A stretch of 64,000 bases of DNA from Polydactylus sextarius (GCA_016801845.1 CM028921.1:14573275-14637274), one strand, 5' to 3'; shown: positions 1-12,795, numbered from the stretch's first letter. Numbers and translations are program-made. The notes: generated by a model from the sequence alone, not told the origin.

Positions 1-1685
1 TTATTTACATAAATAAATTGCTAGACCTAGACCTAGTCATATAGTTAGAGAAACATACATACATATGTCACGGCTGGACCCCTCGCTAATACTGGACACT
101 GAGCTTGGACTAACCCTCCAGTCGAGTAGACGTTGTTGCTTGCCAGCACTTGTAGCTACAAAAATAATGAGGTCAAAAGAGGGTTAGCTTTACTGCAATT
201 ACTCAAATACATTCAACTTCAGCAAGCAGCATCCAAATGTTTCTGAACTTTCCCAATAGCAACATCTACTGAAAGACTACATGTTAGCTAGCTAGCATGC
301 CAGCTAGCCATAGCCCCTGTTCTTACACCGGTTACAACATGATGTGGTGGAAGACATTTATGACATAAACCGGACTACATTCTTATCTGCCAAGTGAAAC
401 AAATAAAGAGCACGCAACATTTCTGTGGTTATACAGCTAGCTCCTAACAGCTACCTCAATTGAAAACTACAGTGGCCAGCCAGGTGGCTGCTATCCAGCC
501 ATCGCCATTGAAGACAAATACCAAAAACATAATAAAGGCTACAGAGAAGCTACATGCAGCACAGATGCTTCAGATATAAAGATAGGCATGGTGTACTTAC
601 AATTGCAATAGCAGCAAAGCAGGGCAGCATCACTTTTGGTGGGCAGTAGGCAGGTGGGCAGTAGGCATTTTCAAGTGGTTTAAAGAAATGCAAAGCCAGT
701 CTGTCGATGTAGCACTGGGGTCTGCTTAAGAGGCTAGGAGGTGAGGTAGGGTGAAAGGAAGTGAAAGTTTTGTTTGGAGCAGATGCAGCACAGATCTTGG
801 AGATGACAGATGAGGCTGAACATTGCTTCACCTGATTACCTGGTTAGTCATTGTGGGTGATCAAGATGGTGGTAATCAGGGGAATGAGCTGCAGGTTCAT
901 GGAAATAACAGACGGGAGTCCAGGAAACAGACCAAGCCATGCACGGTCTAATGCTACGTAGCTGGGTATTTACAGAAACGTATATTTCCGTCTCTCCATT
1001 TACAATAATATCTGGATTCACACCAGATCGTTTTCCAAAAAGTATTAATTTACACTACTCCACATAAATACGCCATCAAGAATGATTATCAGCTAAACCT
1101 ATAGTGTGTGTAACGAGAAGTGTAACAAGAAGCATAAAGCAATGTTAGCCAATCAGAAGCCATGTACAAATGTCATCCATGTGACACTGAAGCATTTTGA
1201 AAACTTAAAAGTCATTTTTCCTCTGTCTACATGAAGATGTGAAAACAGTTCCCAAATCACCACTTTAGCTGGAGGTTTCAGAAAAATTTGTTTTCAGTGA
1301 TTTAAACCTCCATTTTTGTTTAAATGAACAGCATGGGATATATCATTGTTTTTCCAGATACCCAGCTGTGTGTAAACAGGGGCCTAAAACTAACATCACT
1401 CAACCAGGGAGACAAACTGAGGACAGACACAATGAGAAAGAGGAAAATAGCAGCACAGGGAAAAGACAAGGTGCTGTGTGTCGCATTAAGAGCATCTCGA
1501 AAGGTAAAAATTGAAAACAGAAAAGGATGCTTTTGGTGTGTTGTGTTGTTGTTTCCATTAATCTTCTCTAATTTGTTCAAAAATACTTGAAGGGAGCTGT
1601 ATGATGAGATCATATGATGATTTTCATCATACTTTTTGTTAATATTATCTTATAAAATAATCAAAGGAGCAAGTGTAGTTATCTT
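1..1685. other. AT-rich stretch, no gene recognised
   Basis: I see no coding frame with family character, no RNA gene and no complete mobile element. Short GCTAGC-type motifs recur around 270-310 and 430-445. The open frames on both strands (under 100 codons) overlap one another and have low-complexity composition. Confidence 0.5.
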
Positions 1686-1686
1686 T

Positions 1687-1725
1687 CATCCATCCATCCA
1701 TTTTCTACCCCTTTATCCCAGTGGT
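1687..1725 (-). repeat. (ATCC)n LINE 3' tail remnant
   Basis: Three ATCC units are followed by a motif ending in tttatccc. Read on the minus strand this is a 'gataa...aaaatggatggatgg' tail, which I know as the 3' end of an abundant fish RTE-type LINE. Only the tail is present. The family call is from memory. Confidence 0.45.
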
Positions 1726-3060
1726 TATCTTTCAGTCAGATTTAGTTAGATTGATTATCATCATCATATAATTTATGTCACAGAGCTCTCAGTCAGCAGT
1801 GTACCTTTGATCTTGACTGATGCTACTCTTGCAAGGACCACAGGCAGACAGGGTGAGTGGATTCACAGCGCTTGTGGTTTAATAAACTGGCAATTAGCAG
1901 CACATACAGAATAAGTTGTCAGAGTGGCAGCTCTTAACTTTCTGGCTATGCAAACATCACCGGCATAATGAACCTAAGTGATGCGTAATTGTGTTACTAT
2001 GACAACCTGTTACTGAGAGCTTGTGGCAGGCATTACACATTCCATATAACCTCAATACTATCATATATTTTGATGAACTTCATATACATCCAGTAAACAA
2101 CCACTCTTGTTACAGCAGCATTGATTGCCTCACTGTCCTTTGGGTCATTACACCAGAAATGAATTCAAACATATTTGGGTTCAGTTCAGTTTATCGACAA
2201 CCTCAAAAGTTGGTTTGACCACTCAACATTGACTGCAAAGATAAACAACTTTTGTTCTTTCAGGTTGGTAAAGATTATTCTGAGTAAACCTGCTGTTTCT
2301 TCTGTGTGACAAGTAGTTGTTATTGTTGGAGCCCTGTCATGCGCATCCAGCCTCTGGCTCCATGTTGGAATTGACGGCTGGTATGATTCATTGAGTACAG
2401 CTGGCAGTCAAGCTAAAGGCTCATTTATGCTCAACACAAAATATGCATACACACGATGGAGCCTTTTGCCCGTCTTTTGCGTTCATTACATACATGTTTT
2501 CATGCATTTCAGAGAGCTTGCAGATGCATACCAGTACGCACCACCAGAAATCATGGGGGCAGTGTCGTGCAGTATACACTGTAAAATATTTCCCTGTTAA
2601 ATAACAGGAAATTACTTGCAGCAGGGTTACCATTATTTTCATGTTTAAATACCATTTATTTTGTTTCCTTTAAATATTGCTTTTTAAATGTATTATTAAT
2701 TATTTTTACCACTGATTGTAATAGACATGTTTTAGCTTGAGTGAATACAAGTATAGGCATAATACATCACATAACACTTAAGTGAAAGAAAACTATCAAG
2801 TAGAAATAGTTAAATGTCCCATTCAGTTAATGTTAATTATTCTTGCCACAATGAATATTGTAAGTTGCACTAAAACTTTCTAAATCCAAGTTAATTGCCA
2901 AATCCCATCACCATACCTGTTGAAACCATGCTTGAGCCACAGCTAGGCCAGAAAAATGCAGGTGTTAACAGACAATATCTTACCACTGGATGAATTCTAG
3001 TGTGCAGGCTGTAGGTTAAAGATGCAAAAATAGGAAAATAAAGATGCCAGCCCTGTCACA
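1726..3060. other. AT-rich stretch, nothing recognised
   Basis: No supported gene. The small frames at about 2021-2218 and 2391-2642 lie on both strands over the same bases and show no domain pattern. Confidence 0.5.
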
Positions 3061-3400
3061 AAGGTGGGGTGGATCATTTAGAGAGATAGATGAAGATACA
3101 GAGAGAGATATAGTGATGGATATAGATAGATATATATAAAAAAATAGTGAGATAGATAAAAGAGATAGAAGGAGAGACATAGATAGATACTGAAATAGAG
3201 CGACAGACAGAGAGATAGAGGGAACGAGGCAGAGGGAGAGATCGATAGCCTGATAGGGAGAGTGATAAAACAGAGAGAGAGAGGGAGGGAACGAGATAGG
3301 TAAAGATAGAGGAACAGATAGAGATAGAGGCAGTGTGAAGACAGATAGATGGTCAGAGGGAGGTGTGTGTGTGAGAGAGGTGTGTGTAGGGGACTTATAT
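3061..3400. repeat. purine-rich GA/GATA low-complexity tract
   Basis: About 340 bases are dominated by GAGA, GATA and AGAT units on the plus strand, degrading into gtgtgtg near 3365-3390. The minus-strand open frame across it is serine/leucine-rich only because of this composition and is not a gene. Confidence 0.85.
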
Positions 3401-3539
3401 CTTACATCAGTAAAAAGCTCAAAGTGAGAGCATAGTATACTATAGTCTGACTGAACAAGTACAGTCACTTTGTTTTTAAAGTTGCAATGGTTGGTGAAGG
3501 TACAACATTGATGTGGCATCACTGCAGGTACAAAGTACA

Positions 3540-4160
3540 ATCCATTAGCTGCTTTACCTCTGGTCTCTCAGCACCAGCTATGCCATACCAACAGTAGATC
3601 CCTTCCAGTTCTCTCCATTGTGTCCTCAGTCTCTTCTGGTGAGAGGCTGGGCTGGAATCTTGTACATCCGTATGTCAGTAGGCTCTCTCTTTTTCCTAAT
3701 GGCTCGCTAAATCATTGGATTTTCAATGCGATTTTTCACTTGAATCAGCAGAGATGTGTATCCGCCATCTAGAAGCTGTCTATCGTCTTGCTGATTGGCA
3801 AAACTTTCTGGGTAATGGTGAACGGCAAATGGTACCTTGTAGTCCGGCAAACTACAAGGCACTGTGCTTGTGTTGGATTCAGCTCATCCTTCCTCATCTC
3901 ATCAGACATTATCCTGACCTTCTGCTGTCGTGTACCTGGTGAAGGTCTCTTAGAAGATGAAATAGCAGCGCAAATCTCTGCAGGCATAAGGTCCCATGGC
4001 ACCTTAAAAGACTCTGGCAATGATTTCATTACCAGCTGGGAGGCAGACAGGCTGTCCTCAATTCTAGATGGATTGATGATTGATAAACAGTTGCTACTGA
4101 CTTCGGTGGTGGAGGATGGAATGATTTCAAGGTTTACTCTGATCACTTTACATTCTAAAA
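3540..4160 (-). pseudogene. decayed exon of a multicopy teleost protein ('VPWD...KRPSP' family)
   Basis: The minus strand carries one recognisable protein broken by at least three frame changes. It begins just after a polypyrimidine tract and AG (acceptor-like, about 4156). Blocks in order are: VPWDLMPAEI followed by SKRPSPG (about 4040-3950); SDEMRKDELNPTQAQC (about 3930-3870); YPESF (about 3810); GGYTSLLIQVKNRIEN (about 3770-3715); YGCTRFQPSLSPEET (about 3665-3620); GIAGAERPEVKQLM (about 3585-3545). I remember these blocks, in this order, from uncharacterised fish proteins present in many copies; function is unknown. The frame is lost near YPESF, there is an in-frame stop after RIENP, and another shift precedes GIAGAERP. 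It probably belongs to the same kind of element as the block at 58.4-60.2 kb. Confidence 0.7.
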
Positions 4161-4815
4161 ATGACAAAAAAAAAAAAAACATGAGAGGGGTCATGCGAAC
4201 TTAATTGAAGGTATCAACAAAATATAGCAACTGCAGAATCCTCTCCTCCCCCAGAAAGTCAATCCAGACCCATATCCCAGTAGCATTTTTGAATTGTGAA
4301 ATATACAAATGCACATTGGTTATGAACTTCTGCAACTGATTCACATTGATTCTGGAACATTCGGCAGTGGCCTAGGCACACTCTCCATCATTTTCTCCGG
4401 AGAAGTAAACATTGCTGTATATATTACTGTCATATCAGACCATGCGTATTCTTGTAACATTGGAGAAAAACAGTTTTAAAGCCCATTGGGATTTGGCCAA
4501 TGAACAAGCTAGTTAGAGAAAATTGAAGTCATCATTTATTGCACAAATACGCTGAAATCTGTGCCATATTTGACATCTATGAAGTGACAGAGTGTTCCTG
4601 GATTGGCACACTAAGCCCAATTCTAACAAAGATCTAGAAAAAAAAATATGTAAGCAAAGTGGTTGGTAAAAACGCTACAGTACCTATTTTTTTAATCTTT
4701 GTGTTCTTCTTAAGAGAGAGACAAAATACTCAAAACAGCAGTCCAAAATTAAAGTAAAATAGCCTGTCTGCCAACAAGAGAGAGAAAGTCCATCAATCAC
4801 ATCTGTTGAACAGCT

Positions 4816-5230
4816 TCAGATTCTCCTGGCAAGGCCTGTGGGACTGTTTGCTCCAGCAATGTGGCTGTACACTGAAAGGAAGGAATGATGTGGTACATTT
4901 ACTGCCATGTCAGATAATGTGTATGCCGGTAAAGGATAATAATCAATAAGGTCATCTTGCTTAACACAGCAGTAACATCCCTGCACTGGGGTAAAGCCAT
5001 AAATACAGACATCATGAAGAAACACGGTCCAACATTTTTCCAATGACAAGACTCTCAGAGTTCTAATCTATTGACACAAGCATGTTTTTCTTGTATTGTG
5101 TGCCTTGTGTGTGACAGTTGCCTCACTGGCAATCAGTGTATTGTGAGGGCCAAAATTATAATCTGAAACAGATTCCCTGATGTAGTAATTGAAGTCCTGA
5201 AGAAAAAAATCAGTTGCCTTTTCTGCTTAC
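4816..5230 (-). pseudogene. possible C-terminal fragment of a transposase-like protein
   Basis: The minus frame 5049-4816 contains KCWTVFLHDV, then DLIDYYPLPAYTL. This resembles the C-terminal 'valid pairing' end (…DLVDYYPLPAY…) of the large uncharacterised fish proteins that carry the HDLFEGIVP core. A further readable piece (NYYIRESVSDYNFGPHN) lies upstream at about 5195-5150, interrupted by stops. It sits directly 5' of, and on the same strand as, the decayed exon at 3540-4160. The family link is from memory and weak. Confidence 0.35.
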
Positions 5231-5330
5231 CAACTGTCAGAGTTTATCATCAAAAAATTAACGTTAGCTTAACAGCTAGCTACACAACCTAGGAAAATAT
5301 CTCACCTGGTGAGTTTTATCCACCTACTCT

Positions 5331-7345
5331 TTGTTCTCTCTTCAGCTGGGAAGAGAGGGAGAAAGGACTATTTGGTTTGTAGTCTAATCAGTTACATATT
5401 TTCAGAAGCATATAAATCAACAATTACACAACAAACATAGTCTTGACTTACACTAATAGTTATCATTTGAATCAAGATATAACATATGTGCAATCCAGGG
5501 TAGAAGTTAAAGTGGATTGGAAAATAATTTCTATCTCTCCATTCACTGCAATGTAATTTTTTTTCCAACAAAGGGTCAACCGGAAGGGGCGTGACTTAGG
5601 CTCCCTTAGAACCCCTGCGATCTTCAGACATGGGTCTTAGTGTGTGCGCTTTGCTTCTTTTTCTACGCCCCTTCCCAGAATGCAAAAAATACTGTATGAA
5701 TATGAGGTGTTACTCATTGGCTGCCAGCTGTTTTCAGAGCAGAGAGCCCCATACCGCCAGTGTTTTTGAGCATTTGACTGATTTTTAAAGACCCACATGA
5801 AAATGGAGAAAAGTAGTGAAAAGAAACATATTTTGAAAAGAAACATGTCAAGCAGAACAGTGTATTTGAGGCTAATAGCTTTTGCTTTAGTGACACCTTG
5901 AACACCTGAAAAGTGGTCTCTTTCTATAAAACAGCAAAAACAACACTGTGAAAGGGCTTTTGATAACAAAAAAATATTTTATAAAAGTTTTATAATATTT
6001 TCACAAATATATAACTATGTAAATGCTTCATACATTTTTGTCAAGAGGTAAAAAATGTACAGTTATCTACAGGCACGTATGTCAGGCAGGCATATATATG
6101 CTGTCGCAGGTATAGCGAATCTATTGAGGCTCTGCTGCTCCTGGTTGATCCAGATGACAACCACTCATCTAACGAATCCAGGTCAGGTTTGTTAAATTCA
6201 TCCTACCCGGAACTGTCTGCTGAGCTGGGCTGTGATGAAGCATGGTGTGAGCTACTCTCTCTTGGCCCATCGACGATCACAACACTACTCGAACTAGCCT
6301 GTGACACATACTCTGTTCAAGTATGAGCTGCCTAAACTTCTCCGACTTGCGTCTCGCCGGCGCCACGCCTCATATAGTCTATGCTCATCTCCCATCAAAA
6401 GTGGCACTGCTACCACCCAAAGGGTCAGTTTGTCAGTAAATTCTCTGTTTAGAATAAACAATAATTGACATCTATAGTAGGGTTTCCATCTGTTCCATAA
6501 AATGTGGATTTGTCCTGTATTTGAAAGATGTAATATGTGTTCCATACTGAATACATACAGAAAGTGATTTGTTCCATAGTTTTGACAATCGAGTCATTAC
6601 AAAAACCATGACATTAAAATTACAGATTAGATGACCAATGAAGATTTGTGTGTGGTAAAATAAAACCCTCCTCTGTCAGCCAGGCCTTCATTTGTCTGTT
6701 ATGTTTACTGTCATCGTCACTATCAAACTGAAAACGCGCAACTTTAATGGCCGTCGATTTTCTTATGAGGCCTCCTTTGAGGCCTTGGTTGGGTTCTTTG
6801 ACTTTGCCTGTTTGGTGCAAGAGGGTCTAACAGTAGTGAGCGCTACCGCAGGAGCGGTAACTATCAAAAGCCTCATTTTATGATGGTTCAGACTTTACTT
6901 TACAATTGACATTTGTGTTGATTGCTTTTAACCTTCAGCAGAAGTGAGAGGTGCTCAGAGAGTCAGGAAGTTGCAGCACCTCAAAGGCGCATTGGCTGCA
7001 GCTGCTCCATCAGTGTGCTGACTAATCCTGATACAGCTGTTGGGATATGTTTTAAATAACCTGCCAGCTGTTTGCAGTCCAGGCTTATTGTGTCTACTCT
7101 TTGAGCCTCTATTTTTATCTCCTGTCTGTCAACATCTGTCCCTCTGTAACTTTCCACAATACACCTCTGACTGAATAAATGAGAGGACAGGACTCATTAG
7201 TCAGAAGAAGTTACCAAAAAAATGAACAAAGAATAGCATGCATACACTCCATCCCATTTGTTCCAAACTTATGATGAGCACCATAAATATGTTAAATGAG
7301 GATTATTATCAAAGACTGAGTTCATATTGACTGACCTGTGACTGT
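5331..7345. other. no gene recognised
   Basis: A GC-richer patch at about 6100-6420 and a short interrupted inverted repeat around 6845-6862 (taccgc / gcggta) stand out. I could not assign either to a family. Overlapping frames on both strands (5637-5969, 6294-6545, 6620-6883) have no recognisable motif. Confidence 0.4.
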
Positions 7346-7348
7346 TTA

Positions 7349-7414
7349 AAGCCCCAATGTGTAAGATTTACCCCCATCTAGTGGTGAGGTCATATACCGC
7401 AACCAGCTGAATAG
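7349..7414 (+). repeat. left terminal part of a dispersed fish repeat
   Basis: It starts with aaagccccaatgtgtaag and runs through catctagtggtgagg to caaccagctgaata. I remember this string as the start of a very common fish non-autonomous element. It stops abruptly where the inverted-repeat element at 7416-8181 begins. The terminus mirrors the 'ttatacattgtggctttaa' ends at 46.7 kb and 56.7 kb. Confidence 0.5.
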
Positions 7415-7415
7415 T

Positions 7416-8181
7416 GGCTGCATCCGAATATCCCTACTAGCCTACTACGTAGTAGGCTAAAATGAGTATGCGACGCTCTAGTGCGAAAGGTTCCCGGATG
7501 GTTTACTACTTCCGCTAGGATTTTTGCAGTATGCAAGCGATGTACACTACGCTAACTACGGTATCCCAGAAGTCACCAGGAGGTTGAAAACTGTAAAAGA
7601 AGAAACTTCGCCCGCTAAATGTGACATCCGAAACTTACTGGGATAAATTAATTATGTATAATAAACAGTGATCGGCAACCACATCTATGTGCTTGTTAGT
7701 GAATGAGAATGGAGACAGCGGCCAGGGAGAGATTATTTTGATATTTTTCCAATTTTATTCAAATGTGTTTAGTGATAACAGGGGAAAAGCAAAAGGGTCA
7801 GATGTCCTGTGATGTATAACTTATTTTCCGACCGTTTCTATACAAACCTTAAAAAGCGATTGCATTAAAACGCAAATGCAGACTGTTAAGTAAATAAAAG
7901 CCACATGTACTTCAGTAAATAAAAAATGTCCATAGTCATTCACATCACCAGTATGTGTAAAAAGTCGCCGCTATGACTGCGATGCTAACCCTCACTTCGA
8001 GCTGCAAAATCATGACGTTGATGTAAACATCTGGGTCACAAAACAGGCAAGATGGCGGTGTTGTAGTACGTCCGAATTGTGCCTACTACTGGTTAGCTTG
8101 ATATGTAGTAGCTACTACTGCAACGGTCAAGTAGTAGGCACTCAGTAGTATGCAGTGCGTACTAAGGATTCGGATGCAGCC
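7416..8181. mobile_element. MITE-like inverted-repeat element with 3-bp target duplication
   Basis: Ends are perfect 14-bp inverted repeats: ggctgcatccgaat at 7416-7429 and its complement at 8168-8181. Both are flanked by AGT (7413-7415 and 8182-8184), a likely 3-bp target-site duplication. Both subterminal regions are rich in CTACTA/TAGTAG, and 7439-7458 is a perfect 20-bp palindrome. There is no transposase frame inside. Short TIRs with a 3-bp duplication fit the PIF/Harbinger group, but this is inference. It interrupts an older repeat. Confidence 0.75.
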
Positions 8182-8613
8182 AGTATCTTTGGCCCGTGTG
8201 CACATTTCTTCTCTGGTGGCTGAGAAGTATCAACAGTATCAATCTGTGATATTTACTCAGTATTTCCTACCAAACCTCTGTCATGGCACCTCTGTCTCTC
8301 TCCCTCACTCTCCTACTTGTTTTTCACTTTCAAACATTTTTAACATTTAATGTGGAAAACTAGTGTGGTCCGCTAGCTTGATGCTAACACATGATGGAAA
8401 ACACCATAGATGGGCTAACACATTTCGCTGTCATGGTAATTTTAACTTAGCAAAAGATTGTTTACCTCAACATGCTTCACATACCAATGTTATACCATGT
8501 TTTAGTCTTATTTACACGACAAGAAGTCATTTCTGTCTCTACATTGTCACGTGTTTACATTTCTAATCTGCTCTCTGTGTCTGAACAGAGAGTGAAGCTG
8601 AGGAGTTCAGTAC

Positions 8614-8650
8614 TGTTGAACACAGAGAGAGAAAGAGAGAGAGAGACCTA
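8614..8650. repeat. GA-rich microsatellite
   Basis: An interrupted (GA)n run on the plus strand, followed by a cacacaaat segment. Confidence 0.7.
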
Positions 8651-8811
8651 CATGCACACAAATGAACACACTCCCACCAGCGGACAGAGAGCTGAAAAAT
8701 GTCTTGCAACAATACATCAGAAGCCCAGAAAGAGTCACTGCAGTGACAAAAGTTTTTTCTTATGTACCACTGTGAGGTCGAACCTGCTGTTCTCCAAGCT
8801 CTCTGGACTTT

Positions 8812-8940
8812 TTTTTTTTTTTTAATTTATCATATATAGATGGTGGGCAGTGCAGCTGCACAGGAGTTAGCGTTGTTGCTTCACAGCAAGAAGGGTACCC
8901 AGGACCTTCTTGCTGTAAGGGAGCAACAGTGCTAACCCCA
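8812..8940. repeat. poly-T followed by long imperfect hairpin (SINE-head-like)
   Basis: A T-run (8812-8823) precedes a stem formed by about 8866-8893 and 8905-8935. Arms begin gttagcgttgttgcttcac and end with the near-complement, with loop gtacccag. The arm sequence 'gttagc..tgttgc.tcacagcaagaagg' matches, from memory, the head of a common fish tRNA-type SINE. The structure may therefore be two SINE heads joined in opposite orientation. Confidence 0.55.
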
Positions 8941-8959
8941 GTGCCTCTATGATGCCCCC

Positions 8960-10995
8960 TTTTAAACTTTTTTCTAAAAAACAACTTTTACTGTGTCAAG
9001 AAATTATTTCCCCTAGCTTGTCTTATCTTAACTTTATGCCCAAACATCTACAGAGGAAGTCATTATTTGATGATCCCGAAATCCGAGATTCTGCATCCCA
9101 GGTGTTGAAACTACACTTGCAGGGAAGTTGTGTGGATGGTGGCAGTAAGAGCATGTGTGTTATCACAGGGAAGCTGTGCTACACAGCTGTGGGTCCAGAT
9201 GTGTCTGGAGAGGAAACAGAAATATTACAACGATGCCTCAGCTCTAAACACACACACTGACTTTCAGTGATTACCAAATCCATATTGCTGACAAGAATTC
9301 AAGAACTGGAGTTATGACCTCGCTCTCATGCAATGTTGCATTATGATTTGACAGGAAATGATGTGCTGGTGGCCTGTGCTGAGTGAGTGACAGCAGAAAA
9401 AACATTTTACTGCAGAAGAGGGAGATAAACTCTGTCTCTCCTCTCCCGCCCCTGCTGTTTTTTCCTGAAGTTGCCAACCCACTTTACTGCTCTGTGTATA
9501 GCTCTGTCCTCCAAGGCTTCCTCTGCAGATTGAACAGCAGGGGAGCTCAGAGCGCTTTATGTGTGAGCCAGGCAACAATATCAGCGCTCAGTGTTATGTA
9601 AATCTTATTATACACTCTGCATCACAAATGAAAATCCCGTGTTTAAAACCCTTTCATTGGAATAAAAACAACAACTCATTCAGCTGCTAATCTCAAATAA
9701 TGACTGTCCATTGCGTCAGTCTAAATAAAAACAATTGGACCAGCCAGAGGAACATGCTGCAGCAGCATTTTCCCAGGTGATCCTGCATTGTCTTAGCCCC
9801 CCACCCCCTTGGGTAGAAAACCTAGCTATTGGTGAGTTGGGAGTGGTATGATCCTAAGAAGCGGGTGAAGAAGCTGCGTCCCTGTGTCATCGAGTGATTT
9901 CATTGTCATCATCCTGGTAACATAGTTTATACGGTATACTGGACATGTTCAGCATTATTTTACTCACTGATGTTGAGTCTTAGTCAAGTTCTGCATTTTC
10001 TAACTAACAGACTAACTAACTAAATGGTGAGAATGGATTTAGTTTGTTCTTTCAGATCCACTCATAAATTCTGCTTCTCTGTTTGTATATCCACGGATTC
10101 CCTCAGTTTATTCTTTAGCCTGAACTGAATTCAAATAATGTGTGTGCTTCCTTGCAAGGAAGATAAAGAGGTCAGATACACAACAGAACCTCTGAAGCGC
10201 TTAAAGCCAGCTTTTATTTTCCTCATGGACTGCAGCTTGAGGCTGAATACTTTGTTCAACGGGGACAGAGAGTGAAATGGACATGCTGGCCCAAACTGTT
10301 TTGCCTGTGATTCCTCAGAAGGAGGTAATGTTTACTTTTGACATCTCATCACAAAAAATATTCTCAGTGTGGACATAAACTATGGTTCGTAGATTAGTAG
10401 AGGACTTTAGAAGATTGAAAACAAGAACATATTAATTTTTCTCTCCACACAGCTTGAAGACTGGAAAGCAGGGAAAATATTAACCTGGCCTTACCTGTCC
10501 AGCTGACAGATCTGAACCTGAAGCAAATTTCACTGACTGATGTTATCAGAAAACCTTTCACCTTGAAAAGCCAGGTCTGTTTACCCTGATATGACAAATC
10601 TAAATATGATCCATCACAAAATATGAATACTTGTGAAAATACTGGTGATACATCTAAAACAAAGTATTTACAAATCAAAATAGCACAATAATAAGACTGA
10701 GATAAAGCCACTGTAACCATGTTTTTACAGATACATCTTCTAAATCTTCTAAATGCAAGCAATGCTCAATAATAACACAGAGCAGAATGAAAATAGTCAT
10801 GGAATGAAAGCTGTAGTTCAGTTTTTTATAAAATATATCTATAATTATCACCTGCCAACCTGTTGAGTTTGAACTCATTAGCACTGAACACTGAAGTTTA
10901 ATTGAAACTTGAATGTTAAAAATGAAATGAGCATTTGTGCAAAATTTGAATTGGGATGTTGGAGACTAAGGGCCCAGTTATGATTTATGCTCGAT
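8960..10995. other. no gene or element recognised
   Basis: AT-rich sequence. The 103-codon frame at 8949-9260 and the opposed frames at 9271-9601 show no motif, and opposite strands are equally open. Confidence 0.45.
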
Positions 10996-10997
10996 GT

Positions 10998-10999
<2 letters not shown>

Positions 11000-11035
<36 letters not shown>

Positions 11036-11054
11036 CACACATACATACATACAC
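11000..11054. repeat. (TA)n then (CATA)n microsatellite
   Basis: About 30 bases of pure AT alternation pass into acataca/catacata units. Confidence 0.95.
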
Positions 11055-12795
11055 GTGGATGGAGCATTCATTACAAGCATATTGCTTGTGGGTGTCCATT
11101 ATCGTGATCTCCTCCACTGTCACCACGTTTGTTGTTGTCTGAAACTGACCTCAGACCTGGGAAGTGAACTCTGAACTCTGCACTACCATCTAGTGGATGA
11201 ATGGCTTAACATCCATGTCAACGTAAAGCAGGCATAGGGAGTATGTGAGCGGTGACTTTTTCCATAAAGGAGCTGTAAGTTGGGGGATGTGGAGGCTTAT
11301 CCACAGTTTCAAACAAAACACAGGTACTGATATTTCCATTGATGTTGATGTGGAGGAAAAAAAGATTTGTCTCGCCTCATTTGTGTGGAAAAAAAAAAAA
11401 TGTCTTAAAAGTAATCAGTGAATAAAAAACAACTGGGTGACAGGAAGTCTTTGGGTGCCTTGAGCTTTAATTTTTAGCAGATTTTTTAAGCAGGCTTTGC
11501 ATTAGAACATTTGAAAATTTACAGAAAATACAAGATTAGACATTATTGCACAAATTGGATATGCAAATTAGCTCTTAGCCAGTGATTACATGTGATAAAC
11601 TAGCTTCATATTGAAGTGACAGATCCAAAGTGAAATGGGACCCAGCAGCATCTCATAAACAGCTGGGCTCATTAACACTTATCACTTCAATCGTTTGGCT
11701 GTTTTTGCTCTAATGTGACCGACCAATCATATGAAAGCAGATGAGTTGAAGCGACACGGACGACTGAGAGTCTTCAGGTTATTTTTATCATTAATATCTT
11801 TTCTCTGGGCAAAGAACTTTAATGAGTGAAAACAGCTGCGGTTGTCTTTGGTCAGACTTTAATCAGTGAAATGGTCTGGGATCCAGGTTCCTGGCACTCA
11901 GTGGTTCAGAGATTCCTCTTGTTGGTCTGTGTGATAATCTGAAACTATGCTGTCCTGCTTTTCAAACTCAATAGTTTCTAGACCAATCCATAGGAAAGAC
12001 ACGACCACTACTCTTAATGACTTTATCATGTTAACTCCCTTGAAAGTTTTGCAAACAAATTACTGGACTCTGCTAAATAATAATACCCAGGGCATAATGC
12101 CACCACAACTAATCAATAAGTGAATCTCACCTGATGTCTTAACTTAAAACTCTTTGACGTTGCTCTAACTGATGTGTATCTTTTTACTGACTCCTGAGCT
12201 CCTCTGCAGGCAAGGTGGTCAAAGCTGCCATCAGCACTTTGACAGACTCTGTCCAAACACACTATGTTATTTCCTGCATGACGTGATATCACAACCCAAT
12301 GTTTCGACATGCTGTCGTTGCTCAAAAAAAGATAATATTTTCTATTTAATATTCACTATGATTCCCTGTTTGACATTGCGGTGGGGTAATATTAATGAAT
12401 GCAAAGATAATAAGGTAAAATTGTACCTTTTGATCCATGGTGTTTTTGCTTTTGTCCACTTCCTTCTACTGACATTATGACTCCATATGGACATACTGTC
12501 CATGTCAGTGAATGCACGGTAGTAACCAGGAAGTGAAGTGGCGATATCAAAGTCGTGCTGTTAGTCCTGCTTCCACCAAACATGAAATTTTGACGTGTGT
12601 TGATGCTTTAGTTTGGCTTTCCTCCCATTTGCCAACTAATGTTTCTGTTGGGTGTAATGAACTGTATTGCAGCCAACCACTTGAGGTGATATGGATGTCT
12701 GTATTTTTTTCAGCATATATAGAACTGAACGCTCACGAGGTGATCTTTGCCAACCTTTCTCACAATTCCCCTGAGCAAGACATGGAACCTCTTTA
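11055..12795. other. no gene or element recognised
   Basis: Mixed AT-rich sequence with no family signature on either strand. Confidence 0.45.

Noticed and set aside
3016..3540. 174-codon minus-strand open frame
   Set aside because: The frame lies over a GA/GATA tract. The Ser/Leu/Ile repetition is compositional.
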